From Hordeum vulgare subsp. vulgare (taxonomy: Eukaryota > Streptophyta > Magnoliopsida > Poales > Poaceae): a stretch of 64,000 nt of DNA. The position numbers and the translations under genes are program-made. Under the pieces are notes generated by a model. That model made no database searches. It was not told the DNA's origin and saw only the letters and a program-made list of their open reading frames with translations. Shown piece by piece: positions 31,849-44,176 of this stretch (position 1 is its first letter; each line of letters begins with the position of its first letter). Location: the NCBI RefSeq assembly GCF_904849725.1, contig NC_058522.1:433843529-433907528 (forward strand), in the 5' to 3' direction.

Positions 31849-34771
31849 ATTCCTACTCGTCCTCAAGTAGGTAAATGATAACACAAATAATTTATGTGGT
31901 GACATGCTAACACACATATAAGAACTTCAAAGTAAATCAAGTAATATATGCAATTCAAGTCAAGACAATAACAAGCAAGAGTCTATATCTAGTATTCAAA
32001 CTAGGAAAGTAAGGAGATAAATGTGCAAGACCTCTCGCTGTCCGTGACTCGAATGTCTCCAGATGGTGTTCGCGTGCAAGAAGTGGGATGGGTTTAGAGC
32101 ATAAAAATAATATATAGTTTAATTGAGAACTCAATCTACTAAAACTTCACACTTGGTCTCGTTCAGAATCTTATTTTGACTCATCCCCACAGCACTAGTC
32201 ACGCACAAGTCTAAATGCTCCTCTCCCTTTCGACTTTGATAACTCATGCAATGGATGAGCGCGAGCAAGATATGTTGGCACTTAGGATGGAAAAGATAAT
32301 AATGATGGGGAAGCAGGACAAAAAAGGTGTGAAAGTCTCACATCAATGAGGACAATCATAGGCGAGAGAAAGCCAAATGATATATATGATGTGAGGAGTA
32401 GGGATTGCCATGCAACGAATGCACATATGAGCTAAGGTAAGATCTCCAATGAAACTAGTGGGGGGCACATCCAACTTGCTTGCTCATGAAGACCTATAGC
32501 TCATTTTAGGAGGCTCATCATTGGAATATACAAGCCAAGTTCTATAGTGTAAGGGTCCCCACATAGTTATGCATGAATGATAATCTATATGGAGTACAAA
32601 TATAACAATTGAGTATGAGTGTGGATCGTTCAAAAGGAGTAGTAGTGTTGCCCCCTTCTCTCTTTTTATTTCTCTTTTTTTTCTTTTTTTTTCTTTTTCT
32701 TTTTTGTGTGGCCTCTTTGGCTCTTTCTATTTATCTCTCATGTGTCCTCTTTGGGATCTTTTCATGTGCCCTCTTTTGGGATCTTTTAATTTGTCCTCTT
32801 TGGGATCTTTTCCTCACTTAAGGGCAACACTCTATGTTTTACAACAATAAAAAGAAGATCTTCACACTTTATAAGAAGTACTCAACATAACGACAAATGA
32901 AAACTATCATGATGTATGCAAATGTATGCCTCTGCCAGTGTAGCAGGATATGGAATGAAACTAGCGCGTCATGTAGCAATAATAAGGGCAAGGCCCAACT
33001 AGCAAGCGGCCCCTCGATCAAGCAAAAGCATGTATGACATGAAGATCAAGTCATGAGATGGTGGATGTTGCATGGCAATGTATCTCGGAAAGGCTATGGA
33101 TATGCCTTAATAGGTAGGTATGGTGGCTGTTTTGAGGAAGGATATAATGAGGCTTATGATGACAGAGCGTATCATGCCAATGGTTTGGATGCACCGGTGA
33201 AGTTTGCACGAATTCTCAAGATGACAAAAGGAAATGCACGGTACCAAAGAGGCTAGCAAAATATGGATGGTGGAAGTGCCAACAATAGAATACTCACATT
33301 AGTCCGAAGAACTCATGCACTTATTATCGGTAACTCTCTATCTAGTCAGGAGATTCACAAGGATACAAGTACCTGGAGGAGGAGTGTTTGGGGGTTCGGT
33401 TATCCTTGCGCATCCTCGACCCATGATAATGTGAGGGTACTCTATATTATCCAACCCCTCCAGAGGTTAGTGATCCATGTAGTAGCTAGAGTTCTCAACT
33501 AATTTTGTTGTTTTTGAAAATACACACGGATTTCCCAAAATACGATAGCTATCACTAATAGGGTCAAGCTCTTGACACCAATAGTCCAAACATTACTCAA
33601 ATCAATACCTCAAAACTATTGCAAGTTACTACTATACTTAAATAGCAACCTCAGTTACCTACTCATGCAAGACACACAACTCAGTGCAACAAGCCAACTC
33701 TCTAAACAAGATAAGCATGATAAATCAAGAGAGTTCCAAAAGCAACCTAAATAAAAGCTCTTAAAAAGATAAAGCATGAAAATTAAGAGCTAAGCATGAC
33801 AACAACTATGAAAAGTTAAAGAATACACAAAAAGATAAGCATGAAAACCTATGTTGTGTTCTAGAGTGGAGTGGAGCAAGTTTCTCTCCCAAAAAAAGAA
33901 GGCTAGGTTCCAACTTGTTATGAACATCAATAAAAACTAAAACAAACTAAAAAGTAAAGAGCGGGACGCTCTAAGCATAGCACATAACATATGAACTGAT
34001 AAAAATATAGCATGGAGAAGGACGAACTAATGATCGATTGTTGATGGAGAGGGGGATGCACGGGGGCATCCCCAAGCTTAGACACTTGAGTATCCTTGGA
34101 TATTTCTTCGGGGTGCATCGGGGCATCCCCAAGCTTGAGCGCTTGACACTCCTAGATCTTCTTTCATCATCTTCGATCGGATACTTGGAAACTCCCTTCA
34201 TACTGAACTCATCATAAGCTGATTAGAGTGGTTAGTACCCATAATAAAATATTTTTTATCCACTGGAAACAAAGATTTTTATGAAGAGCTACTATTTATA
34301 AATAGTTCCAAAAAGTTTTTGCAAAGAAAAAACAAGCTTAAGATTTGCAAAACGATAAAACGCAAAACGTGGCAGAATTTGTGAAAAACAAAACAACAGG
34401 TAGTAAATAATTGTTTCAGGGCACTTCTGCAACTCAAATAAAAGAACTCAGAACATATGCCACAAAGCCAATTGTATAGAGCATACTGTCAAACAAATTC
34501 AGATCAAAAGGATGATATGGTGAGTTTTGGTGAATTTTTCGGTCAAGCAGACATAATCTGTTTCTGGACAGCATGTCACAACTTTTGAACTTTCTTGCAA
34601 TCAGAGGTTAAAACTTGGCACAAAGCTTAAAAATAAAGATCAAATGATGTTACTACAGTAGTAACACACATCAAGACCACTAAAAACTGAAAGTAAAAAC
34701 TCAAAGTAAAGATAACAAGGGTTGTCTCCCTAGAGCTCTTTCTTTATAGCCATAAAGATAGGCTTAAGATT
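31849..34771 (-). other. Internal non-coding region of element G
   Basis: About 2.9 kb without a supported gene. It holds a CT-rich tract (32650-32705), a repeat of CCTCTTTGGGATCTTTT (32739-32815) and two copies of the minus-strand motif AAGCTTGGGGATG (34067-34079, 34124-34136), each flanked by GGGGCATCCCC. The short ORF 33053-33256 recurs in F at 37590-37781 but is too short and variable to call. Confidence 0.75.
32650..32820. repeat. CT-rich tract and 17-bp minisatellite (G)
   Basis: A pyrimidine run followed by three copies of CCTCTTTGGGATCTTTT spaced 26-28 bases apart. The same arrangement occurs in F at 37225-37345. Confidence 0.85.
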
Positions 34772-35367
34772 TTAATGATGCTCTCGTAGGAATAAGAGTT
34801 GTAGACAAAAGAGAGTATCAAGAAGAAAATAACAAACACATTTAATTATAACATGCTTCCTATGCATAGGAATATTGCAATAGAATAATTCATTGAAGCA
34901 CAAAGCAATAAGCATAGGAAGGCAAAACAGGTGCATTTTCAAAACCTTCAACATAAAGAGAGGGAACTTGATATTATTGAAATATCTATAAGCATATGTT
35001 CCCTTCTCATAATAATTTTCAGTGGGATCATGAATAAACTCAACAATATAACTACCACATAAGGTATTGTTTCCATGATCCAAAAACATAAAAGTACCAT
35101 TACTCTTCTTATAAGAAAAATCTTTCTTTTAGGAATAGTGAGAGTAAAGCAATCATTATCATCATGGTAATCATCATATTTAAGAAGAATAGTATCATCA
35201 AAGAGAATTTTCTCCTCAAAAGTTGGGGGACTAAAAATATCATGTTCATCAAACCTGTCATCCCCAAGCTTAGAGCTTTCCATGTCATTAGCAATTTTTA
35301 TATTCAAAGAAACCATACTAATAACATTGCCACCATCATTATTGTTATGCAAAAAATAAAGTTCCAT
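34772..35367 (-). pseudogene. Element G ORF of unknown function (frameshifted)
   Basis: The only coding-like stretch of G, about 180 bases after the PBS, in the place where gag would start. The first part (35367 downwards) begins MELYFLHNNNDGGNVISMV and includes SSKLGDDRFDEHDIFSPP, an acidic region. A frameshift near 35095 leads to the second frame (34772-35089): FLDHGNNTLCGSYIVEF, then a basic and hydrophobic tail (KFPLFMLKVLKMHLFCLPM, split in the track of the frame). I recall similar hypothetical proteins from Triticeae retrotransposons, but no known domain. Hydrophobic segments near the end could span a membrane. It is not gag-like. Function unknown. Confidence 0.5.
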
Positions 35368-35536
35368 AGGTTTTTTTTATTTTTCTCCTCAAATACTTAT
35401 TGTCCTTGTTCAAGATAAATTTTATAAAGCTCTCTCATATTTTTGTTGTTTTGCATTAAGCCTAACTAGTGAAATAAAAACAAGAAACAAAAATATATAA
35501 TTGCAAGATCTAAAGATATACCTTCAAGCACTCACC

Positions 35537-35554
35537 TCCCCAGCAACGGCGCCA
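35537..35554 (-). other. Primer-binding site of element G (tRNA-Asp type)
   Basis: Minus strand TGGCGCCGTTGCTGGGGA, one mismatch to the tRNA-Asp complement, 9 bases from the LTR end. Confidence 0.9.
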
Positions 35555-35563
35555 GAAATAGCT

Positions 35564-37014
35564 TGATGTCTACGCACGCTTCTATTCTTGTAGACTATGT
35601 TGGGCCTCCAAGCACGGAGGTTTGTAGGCCAGCAGCAATTTCCCTCAAGTGGATGGCCTAAGGTTTATCGAACTCACGGAAGTAGAGGTTGAAGATGGTC
35701 TCTCTCAAGCAACCCTGCAAATTAAAGATGTCTCTTGTGTCCCCAGCACACCTAGTACAATGGTAAATTGTATAGGTGCACTAGTTCAATGAAGAGATGG
35801 TAAAATATGGGTGTTAGCTGTGGCAAAGCAAGGTAATATAAATCTGTAATAAAAATTACAGCAAGGTAGCAAGTGAAAAAAGTGAGCATAAACGGTGTAA
35901 CAATGGTGAGAAACAAGGCCTAGGCTTCATACTTTTGCTAGTGGCAACTCCCAACAACATTAACATAGTCTAATCACATGATATTTCCACTAAAACATGC
36001 AACAGAGACATACTCGGAGGTCATTCCTTTGTGATCAAGAGAGGACGAGAATTATGTAGGGCTACAAAAGCACACATCAAAAATCGTAGTTCTCTCTATG
36101 GATTTTCCAATGTCACCGCGGCCATCCAAAGAGAGTACCACAATCACCACAACGGATCTCAAGGATAGTCAAAGACAAGCACCAAGAGATTCTCAATTTT
36201 CCATGAATTCACAAAAGAGGAAATAACTCATGAAAATATTCTTCTAATCCATGTCCAATAGATCACTGTCACCATGTTCTTGGGGATTATACTAGATAAG
36301 ATCAAGTGAGTACATCAATCCAATACACAGAAGAAGGGGAAACATCATGGGATCACCCTAGATTAACATAGCCCATGATCACAATCAAGATCACATCATG
36401 AGAGAGAGAATTAACCACATAGCTATTGTACAAGACCTCAGCCCCGAGGAGCAACTACTCCCGCTTCGTGGAGGGAGGAAGCAACATCGATAGAGATGAA
36501 TCCGGGGCACTTCCCCGTCCCGACAGGGTGCCGACACAGCAATCCTGGTCCCCCCGAAACTTGTTGGCGATGGCGACAGAGATCGGAATTGCTTCTGGAG
36601 AAAAGGGTTCCTGAATCAGCATTTCCTCCACGGGGGTAAAAATAGGGCCAAAGTAGGGCACCAGCGGGGGTGGGGCCCACCCAGGCAGCCTCCTCGTGCG
36701 GCCAGGGGCAGGCCGTGCCACGAGGTCGCCTGGAGGCCTGGTGGCCCCCCTCTGGCTCTCCTTCGGTCGTCTGGAGTCTTCTGGAATACTGATTTTTTTT
36801 TATATTTTTTGTGGAATTTTTCGGGCAATGTAAATATGGGTATAAACCTTCAATTCACAAACATCAGCACACAGAAACTGCCACTCGGTGCACTGAGTTA
36901 GTAGGTTAGTCCGAATATGTTGAAAAAGCTATGGAAGTGTACAAAAAACATAACAATATAACCCAAAACTTGCATGGAGCAAGCAGAAATTATAGATACG
37001 TTTGGGACTTATCA
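35564..37014 (-). repeat. 5' LTR of element G (1451 bp)
   Basis: Minus strand starts TGATAAGTCCCAAACG at 37014 and ends GTAGACATCA at 35564. Pairs with 30381-31834. Confidence 0.93.
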
Positions 37015-37019
37015 TGGGG

Positions 37020-39199
37020 GTGCATCCAACTTGCTTGCTCATGAAGACCTAGAGCTCATTTGTGTAGGCTCATCATTGGAATATACAAGCCAAGTTCTAT
37101 AGTGTAAGGGTCCCCAGATAGTTATGCATGAATGATAATCTCTATGGAGTACAAATATAACAACGGAGTACGAGTGTGGATCTTTCGAAAGGAATAGTAG
37201 TGTTGCCCCGCTTCTCTCTTTTTATTTCTTTTTTGTGGCCTCTTTGGTTCTTTCTATTTATCACTCATTTGTCCTCTTTGGGATCTTTTCATGTGTCCTC
37301 TTTTGGGATCTTTTAATTTGTCCTCTTTGGGATCTTTTCCTCACTTAAGGGCAACACTATATTTTACAAGAAAAAAAAAGAATATCTTCAGACTTTATAA
37401 GAAGTACGCAACATAAAGACAAATGAAAAGTATCATAATGTATGCAAATGTATGCCTCTGGCTGTGTAGCAGGATATGCAACAAAACTAGCGCATCATGT
37501 AGCAATAATAACGGCAAGGCCCAACTAGGATGGGTCTCCTCGATCAAGCAAAAACATGTATGACATGAAGATCAAGTCATGAGATGTGAATGTTGCATGG
37601 CAATGTATCTCGGAAAGGCTATAGAAATGCCTTAATAGGTAGGTATGGTGGCTGTTTTGAGGAAAGATATAATGAGGCTTATGATGACAGAGTGTATCAT
37701 GCCAAGGGTTTGGATGCACCAGCGAAATTTGCACCAACTCTCAAGAGGAGAAAGGGCAATGCACGGTACCGAAGAGGCTAGCAAAATATGGATGGTGGGA
37801 GTGCCAACAATCGAATACTCGCATTAGTCGGAAGAACTCATGCACTTTTTATTGGTAACTCTCTATCTAGTCAGGAGATTCACAAAGAGAGAAGTACATC
37901 GAGGAGGAGTGTTTGGGGGTTTGGTTATCCTTGTGCATCCTCAACCCATAATAACGTGAGGGTACACTATATATTCCAACCCTTCCAGAGGTTAGCAATC
38001 CATCTAGTAGCTAGAGTTCTCAACTATTTCTTTAGTTTTTGAAAAGTACACACGGATTTCCGAAAATACGATACCTATCACAAATAGGCTCAAGCTCTTG
38101 ACACCAATAGTCTGAATATTACTCAAATCAATACCTCAAAACTATTGCAAGTTACTACTATACTTAAATAGCAACCTCAATTACTTACTCATGCAAGACA
38201 CACAATTCAGTGCAACAAGCCAACTCTCTAAACAAGATAAGCATTATAACTCAAGAGAGTTCCAAAAGCTACCCAAATAAAAGCTCTTAAAAGATAAAGC
38301 ATGAAAACTAAGAGCTAAGCATGAGAGTAGATATGAAAAGATAAAGAACACACAAAAAGATAAGCATAAAAAACTATGTTGTGTTCTAGGGTGGAGTGAG
38401 CGTCTTTCTCTCCCAAAAAAACAAGGCTAGGTTCCAACTTGTTAGGAACAGCAAGCAAAACTAAAACAAACTAAGAAGTAAAGAGCGGGACGCTCCAAGC
38501 ATAGCACATAACATATGAAGTTATAAAAATATAGCATGGAGAAGGGTGAAATGGTGATTGTTGATGGAGAAGGGGATGCATGGGGGCATCCCCAAGCTTA
38601 GACGCTTCAGTCTCATTGAATATTTCTTGGGGTGCATGGGGGCATCCCCAAGCTTGAGCGCTTGACACTCTTGGATCTTCTTTCATCATCTTCCATCGCA
38701 TACTTGAAAACTCCCTTCATACGAAACTCATCATAAGATGATTAGAGTGGTTAGTGCCCATAATAAAATAATTTATTCTCTACTTGAAATAAAGATTTTC
38801 ATGAAGAGATACTGTGTCTCAAGATTTCCAAAAGGTTTTTTCAAGGAAAAAGCAAGCTTAAGATTTGCAAAACGATGAAAACGCAAAACATGGCAGAATC
38901 GGGGAAAAACCACCCAGCAGGTAGTAAATAATTTTTTCGGAGCACTTCTGCAACTTAAATAAAAAAACTCAGAACACACACAAGAAATAAAGTTATATAG
39001 AGCATACTGTAAAAAAATTCTGATAAAAAAGATGATCTCGCGATTTTTGGCGAATGTTTCCGTCAAGCAAATATAATCTCTTTTTGGACAGCATGTCACA
39101 AGTTTTGAACTTTCTTGCAATCGGAGACTAAAACTTGGCACAAAGCTTGAAAACAAAGATATAATGATGTTGCTACAGTAGTAACAAGCATCAAGACCA
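37020..39199 (-). other. Internal non-coding region of element F, right of G
   Basis: Parallel to 32466-34740 of G (shared strings catccaacttgcttgctcat, the CCTCTTTGGGATCTTTT repeats at 37268-37340, and paired AAGCTTGGGGATG motifs at 38587-38599 and 38643-38655 on the minus strand). No supported gene. Confidence 0.75.
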
Positions 39200-40103
39200 C
39201 TAAAACAGAAAGTAAAAACAAATTGGGTTGCCTCCCAACAAACGCTTTCTTTTATACCTTTGAGCTAGGCATGATGCAAAAGGATCAAGTTGTATCAATT
39301 GAACCATCACAAAGATCATCAAAAAGCTCTTCAAAAGTACATCTAATCTTAAGAGGACTCTCAGAGAGAGCCCTAGTGGCAACACTTCTAGAAACAAAAT
39401 GAAAGGCAGTAAGACCAATTTGAATTTCATTTCTAATTCTATTTAAGAGAGGTATCTCTTCCAAGGTCTTCACAGTTTTAACACCCTTAACAATAGGTAT
39501 ACTCGTTTTGGGTTGAGGAACCTTGGGTACGTGAACAAACTTAGGTTCCTTACCAGGGGTTTCTACCTTTTTAGTCTTGATGGAGGATAGAGTAGTTCCT
39601 AATGTTTCAATAATATCCTCGATCTTATCAATCCTAGAAGGATCCACATCATGGGATTTAAGGGTCTCCAAAGTTTTGTAAATTTTGTGCTATCAAGTCT
39701 ATTTAAGTTCTTGAATCCTACGATCTACTTCATTTATTTTACCCATGCTTGGCATTTCTATCTCTATATTCTCAAGTTTACTCATAATGTGAGCTAAAGT
39801 GATATCATCCTTTATGTCAACAATAGGTGGGATTCCGACAAGATTTTCCGTAACGTTAAGAGCCTCCCAAACGGGAGCTTCCAAGAAATTCCCACCTATT
39901 GTTGTGTCTAGAACAAACCTATTCCAAGAAGTAATACCAACATAAAAATTTCTAAGCAAAATAGTGGAGGATTGCTTCTGGATGGCTCTATCTTGAGAAT
40001 CTTTATTTCTATGCCAAGCATCTTTCAAACTTTCTCCAACCCTTTGTTTGAAGGTAAGAATCTCTCCTTTGGGTGCAATACCAAAGGCAAAGGACTTAGA
40101 CAT
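39200..40103 (-). pseudogene. gag: Element F gag remnant
   Basis: Starts at ATG 40103 (MSKSFAFGIAPKGEIL), about 145 bases after the PBS. The N-terminal segment KQRVGESLKDAWHRNKDSQD, then KQSSTILLRNFYVGITSWN, is the gag type also seen at the start of element A. The middle carries ITLAHIMSKLENIEIEMPS and a coiled-coil-like tail. A stop near 39699 and one more codon interruption separate it from the second block (39671-39285), which holds a lysine/proline-rich linker (KTKKVETPGKEPKFVHVPK) and ends FEELFDDLCDGS. No zinc knuckle and no protease follows. Likely a capsid-type protein that would need enzymes from another element. Confidence 0.65.
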
Positions 40104-40246
40104 ACTGACGAAACAAAGCAAATTAACTACTCTCTTTTTTGTAGTTTTTGGTATAAGACTCTAAAGAAAAAACTAGAAACCAAACTAACAAGACTAAAAG
40201 CAAACGTAAAAGATAGTGTGCAACTCCCCTATCTTGAAGACTCGAG

Positions 40247-40264
40247 TCTCCGGCAACGGCGCCA
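40247..40264 (-). other. Primer-binding site of element F (tRNA-Asp type)
   Basis: Minus strand TGGCGCCGTTGCCGGAGA, one mismatch to the tRNA-Asp complement, 10 bases from the LTR end. Confidence 0.9.
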
Positions 40265-40274
40265 GAAATTTGCT

Positions 40275-41930
40275 TGATGACGAGTTGATGGATATACTTC
40301 TCGCCCCTCGTTGGTTACCCCAAGTGGAAGATGGAGATGTAGTCAGTGGCAAATTTCCCTTACACGGGGACTGTAAGGTTTATCGAACGAGGAGGACTCC
40401 GAGGATCAACAAGTAGGTGTCCGCTGCTCTGACGCTAGCAGAAGACGTGGACCTGCACAAACAACAAATAAGTTTGCTCCCAACGAGTTCAGAGAGGTTG
40501 TCAATCTCTCCGGCCTTGTAGTTTGCAAAGGATCAAAACACAAGCGGGGATAGTGATAGTGATTGCAAGGAAAAGTAAATAAAAGCAGTAAATGGTGGAG
40601 GTGTAAACAATGGTGGAAATATGGACTAGAGTCTCATGATGTTCACTAGTGATGTCCCTCTCCCAAAACACGATAAACAACTATGGTGGGTAAACAAATT
40701 AAAGCTGGGCAATTGAAAGAATTATAAACGCACCGCAATGCTAATCATGCTACAAGAAAGTTAGAGGCTAAAAAGTAATGGGAAGTATGCCACGACAAGT
40801 AGACCGTTTATCCATCAGCATCTACTCTCTAATCATCCTTGTTGACATATCTATCCAGAACATCTCGCTGGTACTAAGTTGTGAGCCCCACCCAAAGTGT
40901 AAACTCAAAGCAACGGACAACTGTAGTAACGAACTTTGCATAAGGCAAACAATCCTTGAAACCGTGGTTACAAGCACCGTTGTTTTATCCCTGGTGGCAA
41001 CAAAACACCCCCTAGTCTCATGTTTCTATCACTCAAGCTAGACATCAGGGGGCATGAACCCACAATGATGCATAACGCTCCCTTTTGGAGTTACAATCTA
41101 CTACTCGGCCGAAGCAATAAAAACCAATGGAGAACATGCATGAATTACTCAAGAACATAATATAAAATGAGAACCAAATATATAACTCATCACAATATGA
41201 ACATAATCTCATAATCCATCGGATCCGAGCAAACCAAGCATAGCAACAGCAGGAAAATTACATAGATGTCTTGATCATGTAGGGAAGCTCACAAGGACTA
41301 AGCATTGAAGCACAAAATTGGAAAGAAGACATCACATAGATACTAGGCATGGAATCATGGTCCAAGGAGGACTACTCACAACACGCCCGGGAACCGTCCA
41401 TGGTGATAGAGAAGCTCCCGGAGGTCAATCCTCCCTCCGGGAGGGTGTCGGGAAGAGGTCTTCTAGCGCTCCCGATCTAGGGAGTGCTGCAGCAGCGAAA
41501 TGATGGAGAAATTCACGATTCTGGATATTATGATAGGGTTTTCTCTCGGAGAGGTAAATATAGGCCAAAGGAGGGCACCAGAGGATGTGGGAACCATCCA
41601 GGCGGCTTGGTTACGCGGCTAGGAGGTGGCCCGCGCAGGGTGGCCGCCTGGGCAGGGCCTGGCCCCCCTCTGGCCCACCTTGATGCCTCGTGAAGCTTCA
41701 GTCATGCTTATTTTTATATATTTTTCTCGGGATTTTTGGGGCTTTGTAAATTGGGGTAAAAGTCCCTGCAAAAAAGACATCAGCACACAGAAACTGGCAC
41801 TAGATGCACTGAGTTAGTAGGTTAGTCCAAATATGTGTAAAAAGATATAAAAGTGTAGCTAAACATATAACAATGTCACCCAAAAGATCATGGAACAAAC
41901 ATAAATTATAGATACATTTGGGACGTATCA
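40275..41930 (-). repeat. 5' LTR of element F (1656 bp)
   Basis: Minus strand starts TGATACGTCCCAAATG at 41930 and ends CGTCATCA at 40275. Pairs with 28152-29756. Confidence 0.93.
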
Positions 41931-41935
41931 GCAAC

Positions 41936-42546
41936 CTATATGATGCTAACAACAAGGACAACAAGAGCAAGTAACGAATACACCACAACCAAACTAAGTA
42001 CAAAGTAAAGGTAAGAGATAATTGCAAGTGGAACCGGTGGAGACGAGGATGTGTTACCCGTTGGAGCGGTGTGGAGGCACAATGCTCCGCAAGAAGCCAC
42101 TAGGGCCACCGTATTCTCCTCACGCCCTCAGACAATGCAAGATGTCGTGGTTCCACTATTGGTGCCCTTGAAGGTGGTGAACGTACCTTTACAAACAAGG
42201 TTGGGGCTATCTTCACACAAAGCATGGAGACTCCCAACAACACCACGAATCTTCACAACAATGGAATGTCGCTCCGAGGTGACCTTAACCGTCTAGGGTG
42301 CTGAAACACCCAAGAGTAACAAGATCCGCAAGGGATTACTGGGGGAATCAAATATCTCTTGGTGGAAGTGTAGATCAAGGCCCTCTAAGGCAATCCCTAG
42401 GAAATCAACAAGTTTGATTGGCTAGGGAGAGAGATCGGGCAAGAATAAGCTTTGGAGCAACAATGTAGCTTGGGGAGGTAAGAGGTGAACTTCTCGGGAA
42501 AGAAGACACCTTTATATAGTGGGGGAACAATCCAACCGTTACCCCC
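41936..42546 (-). repeat. Sirevirus I 3' LTR, middle piece
   Basis: LTR sequence between F and H. It carries the TATA box at 42511-42518 and ends with one copy of the H target duplication (ccccc, 42542-42546). No ORF. Confidence 0.7.
42511..42518 (-). promoter_or_regulatory. TATA box of Sirevirus I LTR
   Basis: Minus strand CACTATATAAAGGTG. After removing H it lies about 600 bases from the LTR start, downstream of the CGGTAGTACCG palindromes at 52745-52965, which therefore sit in U3. Confidence 0.65.
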
Positions 42547-44075
42547 TGATACGTCCATTTTGCATCATGTTTTCATGTTGATATTTATCGCTTCTTTGGT
42601 TGTTATTTAACTTCAGGACACTATTCTTATGCCTTTTCTCTCTTATTTTGCAAGGTTTACATGAAGAGGGAGAATGCCGGCAACTGGAATTCTGGCTTGA
42701 AAGTGGAGAAAAGTTGAGATACCTATTCTGCGCAACTCCAAACGCAATAAAAATCAACGAGGAATTTTTTCCCGATTTATCAAAAATATTGGGCCGAAGA
42801 AGTGCCAGAGGGGCGCCAGGGGGTGGCCACAAGCCTGCACGGCGCGGCCACCGCCCACCCCCATGCCGCACCATGGGGGCTTGTGGGCACCTTGCTGGCC
42901 CACTTGCCCCCCTCTTTTGCTATTTGGAGGGTTTCGTCCAGGAAAAAACCAGGGAGGAGCTTTTTCGTGGTTTCGTCGCCGCCACGAGGCGGAACTTGAG
43001 CAGAACCAATCTAGAGCTCCGGCAGGACGATCCTGCCGGGGGAACTTCCCTCCCGGAGGGGGAAATCATCACCATCGTCATCACCAGCACTCCTCTCATT
43101 GGAGGGGACTCGTCACCATCAACATCTTCATCAGCACCATCTCATCTCGAAACCCCAGTTCATCTCTTGTAACCAATCTCCGTCTCGCGACTCCGATTGG
43201 TACTTCTAAGGTTGCTAGTAGTGTTGATTACTCTTTGTAGTTGATGCTAGTTGGATTACTTGGTGGAAGAGTTTATGTTCAGATCCTTGATGCTACTTAT
43301 TACCTCTCTGGTCATGAATATGATTATGCTTTGTGAGTAGTTACTTTTGTTCCTCAGGACATGGGATAAGTCATGCTAATAGTAGTCTTGTGAATTTGGT
43401 ATTCGTTCGGTATTTTGATATGTTGTATGTTGTTTTTCCTCTAGTGGTGTTATGTGAACGTCGACTACATAAAACTTCACCATTATTTGGGCCTAGAGGA
43501 AGGCATTGGGAAGTAGTAAGTAGATGATGGGTTGCTAGAATGACAGAAGCTTCAACCCTAGTTTATGCGCTGCTTCGTAAGGGGCTGATTTGGATCCACT
43601 AGTTTAATGCTATGGTTAGACTTTGTCTTAATTCTTCTTTCGTAGTTGCGGATGCTTGCGAGAAGGGTTAATCATAAGTGGTATGCTTGTCCAAGTAAGG
43701 GCAGTACCCAAGCGCCGGTCCACCCACAGATCAAACTATCAAACTAACGAACGCGAATCATATGAACATGATGAAACTAGCATGACAGAAATTCCCGTGT
43801 GTCCTCGGGAGCGTTTTTCCTCCTATAAGACTTTGTCCAGGCTTGTCCCTTGCTACAAAAGGGATTGGGCCTCTTTGCTGCACCGTTGCTACTTTTGTTA
43901 CCTGTGGCTTTCTACGAATCATCTCACCACACAATCACTTGTTACCGACAATTTCAATGCTTGCAGATTTTTCCTTGCTGAAAACCACTTGTGAGATCCT
44001 TCTGCTCCTCATTAGGTTCGACACTCTTACTTATCGAAAGGACTACGATTGATCCCCTATACTTGTGGGTTAGCA
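42547..44075 (+). repeat. 5' LTR of element H (1529 bp)
   Basis: Starts TGATACGTCCATTTTGC and ends TGTGGGTTAGCA. GC-rich inverted repeat with arms GTGGCCACAAGCC (42823-42835) and GGCTTGTGGGCAC (42878-42890). The 190-residue ORF at 42600-43172 is accidental: it is broken differently in the 3' LTR. Confidence 0.95.
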
Positions 44076-44086
44076 AGACTCTTTTC

Positions 44087-44104
44087 TGGCGCCGTTGTCG
44101 GGGA
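44087..44104 (+). other. Primer-binding site of element H (tRNA-Asp type)
   Basis: TGGCGCCGTTGTCGGGGA, one mismatch to the tRNA-Asp complement, 11 bases after the LTR end. Confidence 0.92.
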
Positions 44105-44176
44105 GTGAAGCGCCTTTGGTAAGTGGAACTTGGTAATGAAACATTAGTGTGCTGAAATTTGTTGTCACTTGTCACT

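Larger units (their letters stand above)
30381..37014 (-). mobile_element. Element G: LARD-like Athila-type element nested in F
   Basis: Complete minus-strand element with perfect target duplication tgggg (30376-30380 and 37015-37019). It has a 5' LTR 35564-37014 (1451 bp), tRNA-Asp PBS 35537-35554, a 3.7-kb internal region with one broken ORF of unknown function, PPT 31835-31848 and 3' LTR 30381-31834. No gag, protease, RT or integrase motif. Its internal region is colinear with that of F over several hundred bases at both ends, so F and G are sister families; G inserted itself into its relative. Confidence 0.92.
28152..41930 (-). mobile_element. Element F: Athila-type Gypsy, non-autonomous-looking, contains G
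   Basis: Complete element on the minus strand with perfect target duplication gcaac (28147-28151 and 41931-41935). It has a 5' LTR 40275-41930, tRNA-Asp PBS 40247-40264, gag remnant 40103-39200, a long non-coding region split by G (37020-39199 and 29771-30380), PPT and 3' LTR 28152-29756. No protease, RT or integrase was found; without G the element is about 7.1 kb. The LTRs differ at 16 of the first 215 aligned bases (by eye), and the 3' LTR lacks about 32 bases present in the 5' LTR. Confidence 0.92.

Noticed and set aside
33053..33256. 67-residue ORF recurring at 37590-37781
   Set aside because: Recurs because F and G are sister elements; the frame is short, differs in length and ends, and has no start signal.
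42600..43172. 190-residue ORF
   Set aside because: Lies in the 5' LTR of H across the GC-rich inverted repeat; the 3' LTR has a different, shifted version, so it is an accidental frame.
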